Shown here in pieces: positions 1 to 9,097 of a stretch of DNA of 64,000 nt. The position numbers and the translations under genes are program-made. This stretch comes from JAGWBG01 sp034421095 (GTDB taxonomy: Bacteria; Chloroflexota; Dehalococcoidia; Lucifugimonadales; JAGWBF01), in contig DAOUKR010000032.1 in NCBI GenBank assembly GCA_034421095.1, forward strand, positions 1 to 64,000, given 5' to 3'. The notes under the pieces were generated by a model. That model saw nothing but the letters and a program-made list of their open reading frames with translations, was not told the DNA's origin and searched no databases. Numbering within the stretch: the stretch's first letter is position 1; the number at the start of each line of letters is the position of its first letter.

Positions 1-46
1 AGTCAGGACAGCGCACATCGTGGCGATAAACCCGGGCTCGCACCAT
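1..46 (-). CDS. N-terminal start of a truncated gene, possibly an IS1-type transposase
   Basis: An ATG on the minus strand at 46-44 is preceded by a strong AGGAGG site (about 53-58). The frame stays open for 15 codons to the window edge. The visible peptide reads MVRARVYRHDVRCPD and ends just where a CxxC zinc finger would begin. This resembles the N-terminus of IS1/InsA-like transposases, but only 15 residues are visible, so the family is a guess. The start and ribosome site are seen directly. It lies about 310 bases downstream of the permease gene on the same strand. Confidence 0.4.
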   Translation of the reverse strand, partial: MVRARVYRHDVRCPD

Positions 47-61
47 CTCCACACCTCCTCC

Positions 62-355
62 CTTCTCCTTAGACCTGCATTATAACTCAATATCTCTCTA
101 TCTTCACAATACCTTGAAAACAGGGGCGAATGTGAAACTCAATTTGCCTCCCACTGTCACTCCCGCGAAACGGTCCGCCGCGGCGGAAGAAACCAGAGGT
201 ATGGAATCCGGCTCAAGGCTCGCCACGGCGAATCTACCGGAGGTACGACCGGAATGACGATGTGGGAGGTCGAGTACGGGGCAGGCTTTGGGCCGGAATG
301 ACGACGTGGGAGGTCGGGAGCGAGTGGCCCTGTGCAGCTATCGAAGAAACCTGAG
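62..355. repeat. Intergenic stretch with composite dispersed repeat, copy 1
   Basis: No gene is seen here. Positions 155-170 (CACTCCCGCGAAA core) match the reverse complement of 63119-63134. Positions 208-259 match nearly base for base 25404-25455 and 30700-30751, with a TCGCC/GGCGA hairpin and CCGG boundaries. Positions 274-285 carry the GTACGGGGCAGG word that recurs at 25370-25382 and 48798-48809 and inverted at 30620-30631. This is a composite palindromic intergenic repeat rather than a coding region. Confidence 0.75.
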
Positions 356-1279
356 TTAGCCCATTCCCCGCAAACGCGGGTCCAGAACGTCTCTGAGTGA
401 GTCACCCAGAAGGTTCCAGGCAAACACGACTATGGCTATGGCCAGCCCGGGGAATACCCCAAGCCACGGCGCTACCTCCACGTAGTTCTGGGCCGCTCCG
501 GTCAACATGCCTCCCCAAGAGGGTACGTCCGGAGGGGTGCCTACGCCCAGGAAGCTCAAGGAGGCTTCCGCTATGATTGCGACACCCAGGGAGAGGGTGG
601 CCAGAACGATGAAGGTGGCGAAGCAGTTGGGGACCATGTGGCGCAGTATAATGCGCCAGTCGCCTGCACCTATGGCCCTTGCCGCCAGCACGTAGTCAAT
701 CTCTTTTATGCTGAGGGCCTGGGAACGAATGGTCCGGGCCGCACCCGGTATGAACACGATGGTCAGCGCAATTATCACGTTGGTCACTGATGCCCCAAGG
801 GCGGCCATTATAGCCAGGGCTAGAATAAGGGGCGGAAAGGCCTGAACGGAATCCACGAGTCTTTGGACGATAAGGTCTACCCTTCCTCCGAAATAGGCGC
901 TGGCAATCCCTATGAAGCATCCTGTTGTTATCCCGAACAACACGCTTAGCAGACCCACCTGCAGGGAGATTCGAGCGCCGTAAACAAGCCTGCTGAATAC
1001 GTCACGGCCAAGCTGGTCGCCTCCCAGAAGTGACGCGGCCCCGGGCTTGGCGAAGGTACGGTCAGCGGAGGTCTCCCGGGGGTTGTCAGTTGCAATCTGT
1101 GGAGCAAAGATGGCAACTATTATGAGGATGAGTGCAATGGCTGACCCGAAAGCACCCAGGGGTTTTCTTCTGAAGAAGGTGCCTACGTTGCCTATGTGGC
1201 GCCGCATGAGTTGAGCCGTTCTTGCGAAGCTAATACGCTCGCCGGGAATGCCTACCGCTCCAACTCTCCCCCGGTTCAT
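356..1279 (-). CDS. ABC peptide/nickel-type importer permease, DppC/OppC family
   Basis: Inner-membrane permease subunit of 307 residues for a peptide, nickel or related solute importer. The first of about six hydrophobic segments lies near residues 42-62. A GGDQLGRDVFSRL segment near residue 91 is typical of DppC N-terminal domains. The EAA loop (ARAIGAGDWRIILRHMVPN) that contacts the ATPase is intact near residue 200. ATG at 1279 follows a GGAGGAG site. It is the last gene of a binding protein-permease-permease set on the minus strand. No ATPase genes follow in the window, so the importer must borrow ATPases or have them elsewhere. The substrate cannot be deduced. Confidence 0.93.
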   Translation of the reverse strand: MNRGRVGAVGIPGERISFARTAQLMRRHIGNVGTFFRRKPLGAFGSAIALILIIVAIFAPQIATDNPRETSADRTFAKPGAASLLGGDQLGRDVFSRLVYGARISLQVGLLSVLFGITTGCFIGIASAYFGGRVDLIVQRLVDSVQAFPPLILALAIMAALGASVTNVIIALTIVFIPGAARTIRSQALSIKEIDYVLAARAIGAGDWRIILRHMVPNCFATFIVLATLSLGVAIIAEASLSFLGVGTPPDVPSWGGMLTGAAQNYVEVAPWLGVFPGLAIAIVVFAWNLLGDSLRDVLDPRLRGMG

Positions 1280-1310
1280 CGCTCCTCCTGGGCCAATTGT
1301 GCTTCTGTCA

Positions 1311-2270
1311 TTACTGGTAGCGGATTCTCGGGTCCAGCCAGCCGTACAAGAGATCGGTAAGAAGGTTCAAAGCCACAACCAGGAACGTTATCACCATGAC
1401 GGCCGCCTGGGTCACTGCATAGTCCCGTTGGAAGATGCTATCCAGCAGGTATCTTCCAACACCGGGTATTACGAATATAGTCTCGATAATTACTGTGCCG
1501 GATAAAAGTAGCCCAAACTGCCAGCCGGAGACGGTAACCACGGGCAAGAGGGAATTCTTGAGGCAGTGGCGGATAATTACCCACCGTTCAGCCAAGCCCT
1601 TGGCCCTGGCAGTCCTGACGTAGTCCTCTCGAATCACCTCCAGCATCGCAGACCTTGTGACCCTGGCGATGAAGGCCATGTTAAAAAATCCCAGGGCAAT
1701 GGCGGGGAATATAAGCTGCTGAAGGTTCTTCTGTGGGTCCTCCCATAGGTCAGCGTATCCAAGAGGAGGCAAATAGTCGAACCAGAGGACGAGGAGGGTT
1801 ATGAGAATAATGCCAGTCCAGAAGGTGGGGAAGGCTACTCCAGCATTGGCTATGATCCTGGCAACATAGTCAATAGGTTTATCCTGGTTAACGGCGGAAA
1901 TCACCCCCATAGGCACGGCGATGACTATAGCCATGATCATAGCCAGGATTGTCAACTCCATAGTAATGGGGAACTTCTTTTTCAGGTCATCGGAGATTTC
2001 GGTGCTGCGCTGGAAGGACCTCCCGAAATCGAGTTGGAGCATGTTCCATGACCACGTATAGTACTGCTCAAAGATGGGTTTATCAGTCCCCAGCTTTGCA
2101 CGTAGAATGGCAAGGTCCTTTTCGGTGTATGACGCGTCTCCCAGGTCCCCTGAAAGTATCTGGATTGCGGGGTCGCCGGGTATGAGGCGCATGATTAGGA
2201 ATACTATAATCGAGACAATTATAATCGTGGGGATAAAAAGAAGTATTCTTTTCAGTATGTAGATATACAT
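1311..2270 (-). CDS. ABC peptide/nickel-type importer permease, DppB/OppB family
   Basis: Inner-membrane permease of 319 residues, partner of the DppC-type permease 31 bases downstream. The N-terminal transmembrane segment (residues about 5-28), the RLIPGDPA motif of DppB proteins and the EAA loop (ARAKGLAERWVIIRHCLKNSLLP, near residue 220) are all visible. The C-terminus ends in the usual YGWLDPRIRY motif. ATG at 2270 has only a weak GGGG ribosome site. It is separated from the upstream binding-protein gene by 298 bases containing a long hairpin, which may set unequal expression. Confidence 0.93.
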   Translation of the reverse strand: MYIYILKRILLFIPTIIIVSIIVFLIMRLIPGDPAIQILSGDLGDASYTEKDLAILRAKLGTDKPIFEQYYTWSWNMLQLDFGRSFQRSTEISDDLKKKFPITMELTILAMIMAIVIAVPMGVISAVNQDKPIDYVARIIANAGVAFPTFWTGIILITLLVLWFDYLPPLGYADLWEDPQKNLQQLIFPAIALGFFNMAFIARVTRSAMLEVIREDYVRTARAKGLAERWVIIRHCLKNSLLPVVTVSGWQFGLLLSGTVIIETIFVIPGVGRYLLDSIFQRDYAVTQAAVMVITFLVVALNLLTDLLYGWLDPRIRYQ

Positions 2271-2568
2271 AACATGCCCCGATTCGGACAGCTTCCCCGT
2301 CGGCTAAAGGTTAGTGAGTGCTTGCATCGGGATGATAGCAGAAATGGAATCATATTTCTTGCCGCTTGTCAACACTGCCCTAATGGGCTAACAATACGAT
2401 TACAAGGTTCCCTCTCCCCCAGGGGGACCCGCCTCGGCGGGCACGAAGGGCTAGGTTGTAGACTCGCCTGGGAAAGGCGAATGGGTATTTCTCTACTAAG
2501 ACGACAGGTCCGGTGGTTGGAGCGCTCTGTCGGACCTGTCGTCTTTTCTATACTATAGGCTATCCAGA
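2271..2568. other. Intergenic region between binding-protein and permease genes
   Basis: No gene is seen. Besides the hairpin at 2498-2545, it holds a C-rich repeat-like block at about 2410-2450 with a small CCCGCC-TC-GGCGGG hairpin. Similar blocks occur near 23940-24000 and 44925-45010. Confidence 0.6.
2498..2545 (-). terminator. 15-bp perfect stem-loop after the binding-protein gene
   Basis: Arms 2498-2512 and 2531-2545 are perfectly complementary over 15 bases, with an 18-base loop. On the minus strand the hairpin sits 24 bases after the stop of the binding-protein gene and before the permease genes. No T-run follows on that strand, so it may be a 3'-end stabiliser or partial attenuator rather than a full terminator. 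On the plus strand it is followed by a short T-rich run (TTTTCTATA). Confidence 0.6.
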
Positions 2569-4371
2569 CTAGCTGTCACTGCAAGTCGGGTCACACCAGA
2601 TATGCTCCCACTTGTAGTTTTGGGTATAGGCCGTGGGAGAGATGTTGAAATTCTGGACTATGTTCGACAGGAACATGGGCCTTATGACGAAGTACATCCC
2701 TATGGTATAGGCTTCTTCCAGAAGGATGTCCGCCGCTTGCAGGGCCAATACTCTCCGCTCATCCCGGTCGGAGATTCGCGTTTGCTGCTGGAAGAGGTCT
2801 TCGATTCGGGAGTCCTCCCACTTGGTGTAGTTGCCGGGGCCGGAGACCCTGTACACGCGTCCGAACATATCCTCTGGGTCAATGACCAGTAGGCCGCTGC
2901 TCTGGGATAGCATCTTGAAGTCGCCGGTCCTACGGCGAGTGTCAAGTGTGGCGCCCTCCTGCACGTCCATGGTGATATCTATGTTCAAGGCCCTTCTGAG
3001 CTGGTCGGCAACCACCTGGCCTGCTTCCAGGGAGTCCAGTCCACCGCCGGCCATGATTTCGGTCTGGAAACCATCAGCGTAGCCAGCCTCCGCCAGCAAC
3101 CTCTGGGCCTCGGCTATATCGTCGGGATGCTTTTCGCCGTTCAACTCCCTGAAGCCGGGCACCTGGGCCACTTCCTCCTCAGTCAGGGAGAACCAGTAGT
3201 TGGGCGCGAAGGGGTAGCCCAACGTGCCCTTGCCGCGGGTCAGAATCTTAACTAAGGGCTGGCGATGAATCGCCAGGGACATTGCCCGCCTCACCCTACT
3301 ATCGGTGAAAGGCTCGACGTTGGGGTTGGGGTGCAGGTTAACGTGGCTGGCGGGTCCCGCCCAGAGCACCGTGCCTATACCTTCGCCCTCGGCCTGGTCC
3401 CCCAGTTGAAGGGCTTCCTCGTTGGTCATGTGGGTAACCATGGTGGCGGACATCAGTATCTGACCCGTTTTGTGGGCCGCCGTCACGGTACCAGCCGACC
3501 CCAGGATGATGTACCTTAGACCGTCAAGATAGGGAAGCCCCGGTTTCCAGTAGTTGCTGTTCCGCTCGTACTCTATATCCACGTCCGGCTCATAGTTCTT
3601 CAGCTTGAAGGGGCCAGAGCCAAGCTGGTTCTCTATAGTCGCCAGGTCAGCCCCGCCTTCCACGTAGTGCTTGGGACGCATCTGCATGAAGTCCAAGCCA
3701 AGGTATGGGAAGAAAGCCGCTGCCTGGTACTGCATGTTCACCTTTACGGTCTTGTCATCTATCACCTCGGAGCTATCGTAGTAAGGGCCTATAAGACCCA
3801 CCCACGGCCTGGGTTCGTCCGGGTTAGTCATGTCGTCCAGGCTGAACTTTATATCTGCGGCGGTGATGGGAGTGTCGTCGTGCCACCAGGCATCTTTGAG
3901 GGTGAAGGTGTAAGACAGTCCGTCATCACTCAACTCCCATGTTTCGGCAATGTCCCCCCTTATATCCAGAGGGTCGGCAGTCTCGGGGTTGTAGTGGACA
4001 AGCTCGTTATACATCGGCGAGTTCATGTATGCGGGGTTCCATCCACTTAGATAGCCATCGAAACCGGCGCCGAAAGGACCGTAGGGAATCATCATGGTCA
4101 GAACACCGCCCTGTTTCCCGGGAAGCTCCTCAACCCGCAGCGTCGGCGTGGGTTGGGGAGCAGCAGTGGCGATAGCCGCTTCAGCTTCGGGTTCGATGGG
4201 CCGGGGAGTGGGAGTTGGCTGGGGGGTGTTGGTAGCAGCTTCCATCATAGCCGTGGGAGCAGGTGTCGGGGTAGCGTCGTCGCCGCCACAAGCAGCGGCA
4301 ATTGCCGCAAGCGCAATTAGCATGGGGATGAATAGCAAGGAACCAGGCTTGAGGAGTCTCCTGTATGACAT
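2569..4371 (-). CDS. ABC transporter substrate-binding lipoprotein, SBP_bac_5 family
   Basis: Extracytoplasmic solute-binding lipoprotein of 600 residues for a peptide/nickel-type importer. A signal peptide is followed by an AAAC lipobox (Cys at about 28), then a Thr-Pro-rich tether to about residue 75. Such tethers are common in Chloroflexota lipoproteins. The SBP_bac_5 fold follows, with typical segments such as ETWELSDDGLSYTFTLKDAWWHD and a GSGPFKL motif. Its length is usual for the family. It is the first gene of the importer operon and divergent from the amidohydrolase gene. The ligand is unknown: the family also binds nickel, haem, sugars and plant-derived compounds. Confidence 0.92.
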   Translation of the reverse strand: MSYRRLLKPGSLLFIPMLIALAAIAAACGGDDATPTPAPTAMMEAATNTPQPTPTPRPIEPEAEAAIATAAPQPTPTLRVEELPGKQGGVLTMMIPYGPFGAGFDGYLSGWNPAYMNSPMYNELVHYNPETADPLDIRGDIAETWELSDDGLSYTFTLKDAWWHDDTPITAADIKFSLDDMTNPDEPRPWVGLIGPYYDSSEVIDDKTVKVNMQYQAAAFFPYLGLDFMQMRPKHYVEGGADLATIENQLGSGPFKLKNYEPDVDIEYERNSNYWKPGLPYLDGLRYIILGSAGTVTAAHKTGQILMSATMVTHMTNEEALQLGDQAEGEGIGTVLWAGPASHVNLHPNPNVEPFTDSRVRRAMSLAIHRQPLVKILTRGKGTLGYPFAPNYWFSLTEEEVAQVPGFRELNGEKHPDDIAEAQRLLAEAGYADGFQTEIMAGGGLDSLEAGQVVADQLRRALNIDITMDVQEGATLDTRRRTGDFKMLSQSSGLLVIDPEDMFGRVYRVSGPGNYTKWEDSRIEDLFQQQTRISDRDERRVLALQAADILLEEAYTIGMYFVIRPMFLSNIVQNFNISPTAYTQNYKWEHIWCDPTCSDS

Positions 4372-4748
4372 GTCAGACCTCCGTACGATCTTGTCCTAAC
4401 ATATATACTTGCAGAGGCTCCGACTGGATTCATTCGGGCCTTCTGCTCCTCCGTGTCCCGGCAAGCCGATGAGACGTGATTAGGAACCGTGTCCCGAGTA
4501 GACCCGGCCCATCAGGACTGACGTCGTTACTGGCATTGAATCGGCGCTAAACCTGATTTATTTGGGGATTCACGGAATCATATCAGATTTTGATATGCCT
4601 GTCAATTCACGTAAAAACCATCTAAAACGGAAGGCCACCTATTACTTCTAATATATCCTTGACAGTGTTCGGAAGCACTACTACAATCCCTTTTGTAAAG
4701 GCTAAGATTGATACCCTGTCATTTAAGGGGGAACCGGGGAGGCCGCGT
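4372..4748. other. Divergent promoter region between importer and amidohydrolase operons
   Basis: No gene is seen in these 377 bases. The right half contains the plus-strand promoter at 4659-4687. A minus-strand promoter for the importer operon is presumably also here; TATATA-rich sequence near 4400-4412 could be its -10, but no convincing -35 pairs with it. Confidence 0.5.
4659..4687 (+). promoter_or_regulatory. Sigma-70 promoter for the amidohydrolase operon
   Basis: TTGACA (4659-4664), a 17-base spacer and TACAAT (4682-4687) give a near-consensus sigma-70 promoter. Transcription would start near 4694, about 55 bases before the ATG at 4749. This also argues against the longer reading from 4659, because that start would lie inside the -35 box. 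Confidence 0.75.
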
Positions 4749-5855
4749 ATGTCTGATTACAGGGTTATATCGTCGGACAACCACGTGTTCGAGCCACCTG
4801 ACCTGTGGACAACCAGGATTGATACCAGGTTCAAGGACCGAGCCCCGCGCATCGTTCGCATGGAAGACGGCGGCGACACATGGGTCTGCGGCGACCAGAG
4901 TTTCATGGGCACCGCTCCCGGAGCACAAGCGGGCAGGAGGTTCGAGGATCCGGAAGCCCTGACCAAGGAGGACGTCTTTGAAAACGTCCTGCCGGGTGGC
5001 TACATACCGGAGGAGCACGTGAAGGACATGGACGTTGACGGGATAGACGTCAGCATAGTCTATCCTACGGCAGGCCTTCTGTGGTTCAGGGTAGAGGATA
5101 GCGAGCTTCTATCGGCTATCTTCAGGGCATATAATGATTGGCTCGCAGAATTTTGCAGCCCCTTTCCCAAGCGACTCAAGGGCATCGGCATGATTAACGT
5201 GGACGACGTGGGGGATGGCGTGAAGGAGTTGGAGCGCTGCGCCAACATGGGCCTTGCAGGGGGTATGATTACCGTGTACCCACCCGAGGGTAGGGGATAC
5301 AATTTGCCCGAGTATGAACCCCTCTGGGCCGCTGCCGAAGACCTGCTGATGCCCCTTGGACTCCACATCATCACCAATCGCCTGGAGAACCCCGATAGCA
5401 CGACGGTCGCCTACCATAGCAACCGGGACCACTGGGTGAGGATGTCCCTCGCACAGATGATTTTGACCGGTGTGTTCGAGCGCCACCCGACGCTGCAGGT
5501 GGGTTCGGTGGAGATGGAGTTGGCTTGGGTCCCCCATTTCCTGGAGCGGATAGACTACAACTACACGCAAACAGCCCTTGGCGTCACTTCCCCTTACCGT
5601 TTCAAGGAGGACATGCTGCCCAGCGATTATTTCCATCGAAATGTGTTTCTGGGCTTCCTGGAAGATAGCCTGGGCATAAGGATGCGAGACCTCATAGGCG
5701 TAGACCAGCTTATGTGGGGTTCGGACTATCCCCACGTTGAGTCCACCTTCCCCAGGAGCCAGGAAATGCTGGAGGAGATGCTGGCGGACTGTACCGAGGA
5801 GGAGAAGGCCAAGATAGCCGGCGGGAATGCGGCCAGGGTATACCGCCTGGGCTAG
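4749..5855 (+). CDS. Amidohydrolase-2 (TIM-barrel, decarboxylase-like) family protein
   Basis: Cytoplasmic metal-dependent hydrolase/decarboxylase of 368 residues. The start reads MSDYRVISSDNHVFEPPDLW, whose D-x-H takes the place of the usual HxH metal site. Near the C-terminus WGSDYPHVESTFP carries the conserved Asp and His of the family. ATG at 4749 follows a GGGGAGG site and a good promoter; an in-frame upstream start at 4659 is rejected. It is clearly paralogous to the minus-strand gene at 40075-41196. Relatives act on ring-cleavage products, hydroxybenzoates or cyclic amides, but the substrate here is unknown. Confidence 0.88.
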   Translation: MSDYRVISSDNHVFEPPDLWTTRIDTRFKDRAPRIVRMEDGGDTWVCGDQSFMGTAPGAQAGRRFEDPEALTKEDVFENVLPGGYIPEEHVKDMDVDGIDVSIVYPTAGLLWFRVEDSELLSAIFRAYNDWLAEFCSPFPKRLKGIGMINVDDVGDGVKELERCANMGLAGGMITVYPPEGRGYNLPEYEPLWAAAEDLLMPLGLHIITNRLENPDSTTVAYHSNRDHWVRMSLAQMILTGVFERHPTLQVGSVEMELAWVPHFLERIDYNYTQTALGVTSPYRFKEDMLPSDYFHRNVFLGFLEDSLGIRMRDLIGVDQLMWGSDYPHVESTFPRSQEMLEEMLADCTEEEKAKIAGGNAARVYRLG

Positions 5856-5890
5856 TATTCTTACCCTGAAAATATACGGAGAAATCATTC

Positions 5891-6565
5891 ATGGACCTGT
5901 CCACCGTAGACCATCTGCTCACCACCACACACTCCGTCAAAAAGCGCCTGGACTTCACGTGCCCGGTGGACCCCGAGGTGATTCAGCGGTGTATCGAGAC
6001 CGCACTGTACGCACCGTCCGGCGGGAATTACCAGGGCTGGCATTTCTTGGTAGTCACCGACCGGGAAAAGCGCCTGGCTCTGGGCGATATATACCGCAAA
6101 GGGTATCGCGTCAACATAGAGTCCTACGGTCCCGGTGGAAATCGCGCTCAGTGGCCTGACGGAGACGTGCGCAAAGAGCAAAGCCGGAGCATGAGAAACA
6201 ACAGCGACTACCTTGCAGAGCACATGCACGAAGCGCCGGCGCTTGTCATCGCTTGCATCGAGACGGACATGGAAGAGATGGCCGTACTTTATCAGCCCAA
6301 GTTCCGTTCTTTTCACCTGGCATCCCTGTACGGGTCAATTCTACCGGCGGCGTGGTCGCTCATGCTGGCCCTGCGCGCTCGCGGTCTGGGAGCCGCTTGG
6401 ACTACTGCCCATCTTATATGTGAGGATGAGGTCGCTGAACTTCTGGGAATTCCAGACCACGTTCTCCAGGCTGCCCTGCTGCCAGTTGCCTACTTCAAGG
6501 GTGCCGGTTTCAGGCCTGCCAGGCGTCGCCCCATACAAGAGGTAACCCACTGGAACGGCTGGTAG
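5891..6565 (+). CDS. Nitroreductase-family FMN oxidoreductase
   Basis: FMN-dependent oxidoreductase of 224 residues. The N-terminal segment with KRLDFTCPV and APSGGNYQGWHFLVV (about residues 18-60) matches the phosphate/FMN-binding part of the nitroreductase fold. A central hydrophobic helix (AAWSLMLALRARGLGAAWTT) and a LLGIPDH segment complete it. ATG at 5891 has a GGAG site. It sits 35 bases after the amidohydrolase gene on the same strand and is probably co-transcribed. Members reduce nitro groups, quinones or enoates, and some dehalogenate; the function here is open. Confidence 0.85.
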   Translation: MDLSTVDHLLTTTHSVKKRLDFTCPVDPEVIQRCIETALYAPSGGNYQGWHFLVVTDREKRLALGDIYRKGYRVNIESYGPGGNRAQWPDGDVRKEQSRSMRNNSDYLAEHMHEAPALVIACIETDMEEMAVLYQPKFRSFHLASLYGSILPAAWSLMLALRARGLGAAWTTAHLICEDEVAELLGIPDHVLQAALLPVAYFKGAGFRPARRRPIQEVTHWNGW

Positions 6566-6617
6566 CGGAAAAGGCAGCCCGTCCCATTGCCGCCAGATTG
6601 CCGAAGGAGGCTAAAGC

Positions 6618-8054
6618 ATGTCGCAGAGTGATATAGCCCTTATGGCGCACCTGATGCGTCGTGCGGGCTTTGGAGCGACCAGGGACGAGTTGGAGCGCTA
6701 CGCTGCCAAGGGGTACGAGGCAACCGTTGAGGAGTTGCTGCATCCGGAGAATGCCCCTCCGGGTCTTGAGAATGAGGACCTCATCAGGCGTTATCACGTG
6801 GACTACAACAGCTTCCTGATGTATACGGGCGGAGGGGCCTACTGGCTGTACCGCATGATTAACACCAACCGGCCCCTGGAGGAGAAGATAGCCCTGTTCT
6901 GGCACGGGGTGTTCGCCACCGGATATACCAAGCTCAACCAGCCCAAGGCCATCGGGAACCAGGTTGACATGTTCCGCCGCAACGGATTGGGAAACTTTCG
7001 CAGCCTTCTTGTGGAACTGTCCAAGGACCCGGCCATGATATTCTGGCTGGATAATAAAGACAATCACGGCAATGCGGTGAATGAGAACTATGGCCGGGAG
7101 CTTCTGGAGCTTTTCTCCATGGGCGTGGGAAACTACACCGAAGACGACGTGAGACAGGCCTCCCGGGCCTTCACCGGATGGACGATACGCAACGCACACT
7201 ACATGACCGTCCGGGCTGAGGTGTGCTCCACCCAACCCTATGGACGTCTGGACTGGCAGTTCCAGTACGTTGCCGAAGACCACGACGACGGCGAGAAGAC
7301 CTTTCTCGGTCATACGGGACGCTTCAACGGAGAGGACATCATAGACATAATCGTGGAGCAGCCGGCGACGGCCCGGTTCATCTGCCGCCACCTGTACAAC
7401 TTCTTTGTGGCCGACGAGCCGCAAGTACCGGCCTGGCAGACGACCCCCCCGCGAGACCCGGCGGCCATCGCCACCCTGATGGATGCCTTTGTCAGTTCGG
7501 GGTACGACATTCGCTCTGTGTTACGGGTGCTGTTCAACTCCGATTTCTTCAAGAACGCGCTCTTTGCGCGGGTAAAAAGCCCCGCCGAATTCGTGGTAGG
7601 GGCCGCACGTCTGGCGGGCACTCACAGGTCTCCCCGGATGGACCATAACCCACTGTCGGCGGCGACCAGCGACATGGGGCAAATTCTTCTGGACCCGCCC
7701 AGTGTCGAAGGGTGGCATACGGGCACGGAGTGGGTTGTTACAGGAAGCCTGGTTGACCGGATTAACTTCGCGGTCAACCAGTTGGCAGACCCGGAGCAGC
7801 CCGGGGTCAAGTCTATACTTGCGAGAATCAGAGGCAAAGGCGACAGCATTGCGCCGGAGGCACTTGTGGACACCTGCCTCGATTTGATGGGCCCTGTCGT
7901 CGTCTCCGAGGCTACCAGACGGGAGTTGATAGACCATGCGGCATCGGGTGGAGAGATAGGGTTCAGTACCGAGGAGGAAGCCCGTTCCTCGGCCCGAAAG
8001 GTGCAAGAGATAATGCAGCTTGTTATGTCCACGCGCGAGTACCAGCTAGCTTGA
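6618..8054 (+). CDS. DUF1800 family protein
   Basis: Protein of 478 residues of the DUF1800 family. The N-terminal segment MRRAGFGATRDELE and the motif LFWHGVFATGYTKL are characteristic, as are GRELLELFSMGVGNYTEDDV and RAFTGWTI. The biochemical role of the family is not established. Its genes usually sit next to a DUF1501 gene, which is absent here; an NHL-repeat gene follows instead. ATG at 6618 has a strong GAAGGAGG site. No obvious signal peptide is seen, whereas many relatives are exported. Confidence 0.88.
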   Translation: MSQSDIALMAHLMRRAGFGATRDELERYAAKGYEATVEELLHPENAPPGLENEDLIRRYHVDYNSFLMYTGGGAYWLYRMINTNRPLEEKIALFWHGVFATGYTKLNQPKAIGNQVDMFRRNGLGNFRSLLVELSKDPAMIFWLDNKDNHGNAVNENYGRELLELFSMGVGNYTEDDVRQASRAFTGWTIRNAHYMTVRAEVCSTQPYGRLDWQFQYVAEDHDDGEKTFLGHTGRFNGEDIIDIIVEQPATARFICRHLYNFFVADEPQVPAWQTTPPRDPAAIATLMDAFVSSGYDIRSVLRVLFNSDFFKNALFARVKSPAEFVVGAARLAGTHRSPRMDHNPLSAATSDMGQILLDPPSVEGWHTGTEWVVTGSLVDRINFAVNQLADPEQPGVKSILARIRGKGDSIAPEALVDTCLDLMGPVVVSEATRRELIDHAASGGEIGFSTEEEARSSARKVQEIMQLVMSTREYQLA

Positions 8055-8071
8055 AGTAGGGGAATCCAGGA

Positions 8072-9097
8072 GTGAGTACCCATAAGAGCTTGTATAAGTA
8101 CAGCCATACCATCGGCATGTTCAACCTGTTTGGCCGGGGGTTCTACAACCCGGTTGACGCAGCCTTGAGCAGTGAGGGAGTGCTGTACGTGCTGAGCCGG
8201 GCCGGGTCCGGCATGGCTGAGGGAAGCCCCAAGAGGGTTACAATGTGCACGCTGAACGGGGACTACCTGGGCGAGTTCAGCATGGGCGGCACAGATGACG
8301 GTATGCTGGCATGGCCGGCCTCCGTAGCCGTTAGCTCGGACGGCGACGTTTACGTGTCCGACGAGTTCCTCAACCGGATTTCAGTTTTTGACAAGGGTGG
8401 GCATTTCCTTGACAAATGGGGTGCCAAAGGCAGCGGAGACGGCGAGTTTGAGTCTCCCTCCGGCATTACCTTTGACAAGGACGATAACCTTCTGGTGGTT
8501 GATAGCGTGAATAACCGCATCCAGAGGTATACAAAGGACGGGCGCTCGCTGGGTTCGTGGGGCCAAGGTGGCAAAGGCGACGGCGAGTTTAACCTGCCGT
8601 GGGGCATTGCTGTTGACCTGTCGGGGGCCGTATACGTGGCCGACTGGCGCAACGACCGCATACAGAAATTTGACCCCGACGGGAAACACCTCGCCACCTT
8701 CGGAACCTTCGGCCGGGAGGACGGGGAGTTCTACCGGCCATCGGGGGTCGCCGTGGGCCGGAACGGTAACGTCTATGTTGCCGATTGGGGAAACGAGAGG
8801 GTGCAGGTGCTTGGGCCCGACGGCAGCTTTCTTGCCAAACTCAGGGGCGAATCGGGTCTGTCCAGTTGGGGTGTGGAATACTTCAGCAACAACGATGAAG
8901 AGCTTGAAGCACGGGAAATCTCTGACCTGGAACCCGACCTTGACCTGCCCCCCGACGATTTTTTGCGCCACGAGTCGGCAAGTATAGAGAAGCTGTTCTG
9001 GAGCCCCACCTCCGTCAGCCTGGACGACCATGATAACGTGTATGTGGTGGACAGCTGCCGGCACCGCATCCAGGTCTACTTGGTGTCAATCGTCTAG
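8072..9097 (+). CDS. NHL-repeat beta-propeller protein
   Basis: Protein of 341 residues dominated by about six NHL blades of the form GDGEFxxPxGIAVDxxGxVYVADxxNxRIQ (residues about 70-260, and a last blade near 310-340). It should fold as a beta-propeller and bind proteins, sugars or nucleic acid. No catalytic residues are obvious. It starts with GTG 17 bases after the DUF1800 stop. Its stop overlaps the GTG of the next gene by one base, so the genes are translationally coupled. No signal peptide is evident. Confidence 0.85.
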   Translation: MSTHKSLYKYSHTIGMFNLFGRGFYNPVDAALSSEGVLYVLSRAGSGMAEGSPKRVTMCTLNGDYLGEFSMGGTDDGMLAWPASVAVSSDGDVYVSDEFLNRISVFDKGGHFLDKWGAKGSGDGEFESPSGITFDKDDNLLVVDSVNNRIQRYTKDGRSLGSWGQGGKGDGEFNLPWGIAVDLSGAVYVADWRNDRIQKFDPDGKHLATFGTFGREDGEFYRPSGVAVGRNGNVYVADWGNERVQVLGPDGSFLAKLRGESGLSSWGVEYFSNNDEELEAREISDLEPDLDLPPDDFLRHESASIEKLFWSPTSVSLDDHDNVYVVDSCRHRIQVYLVSIV

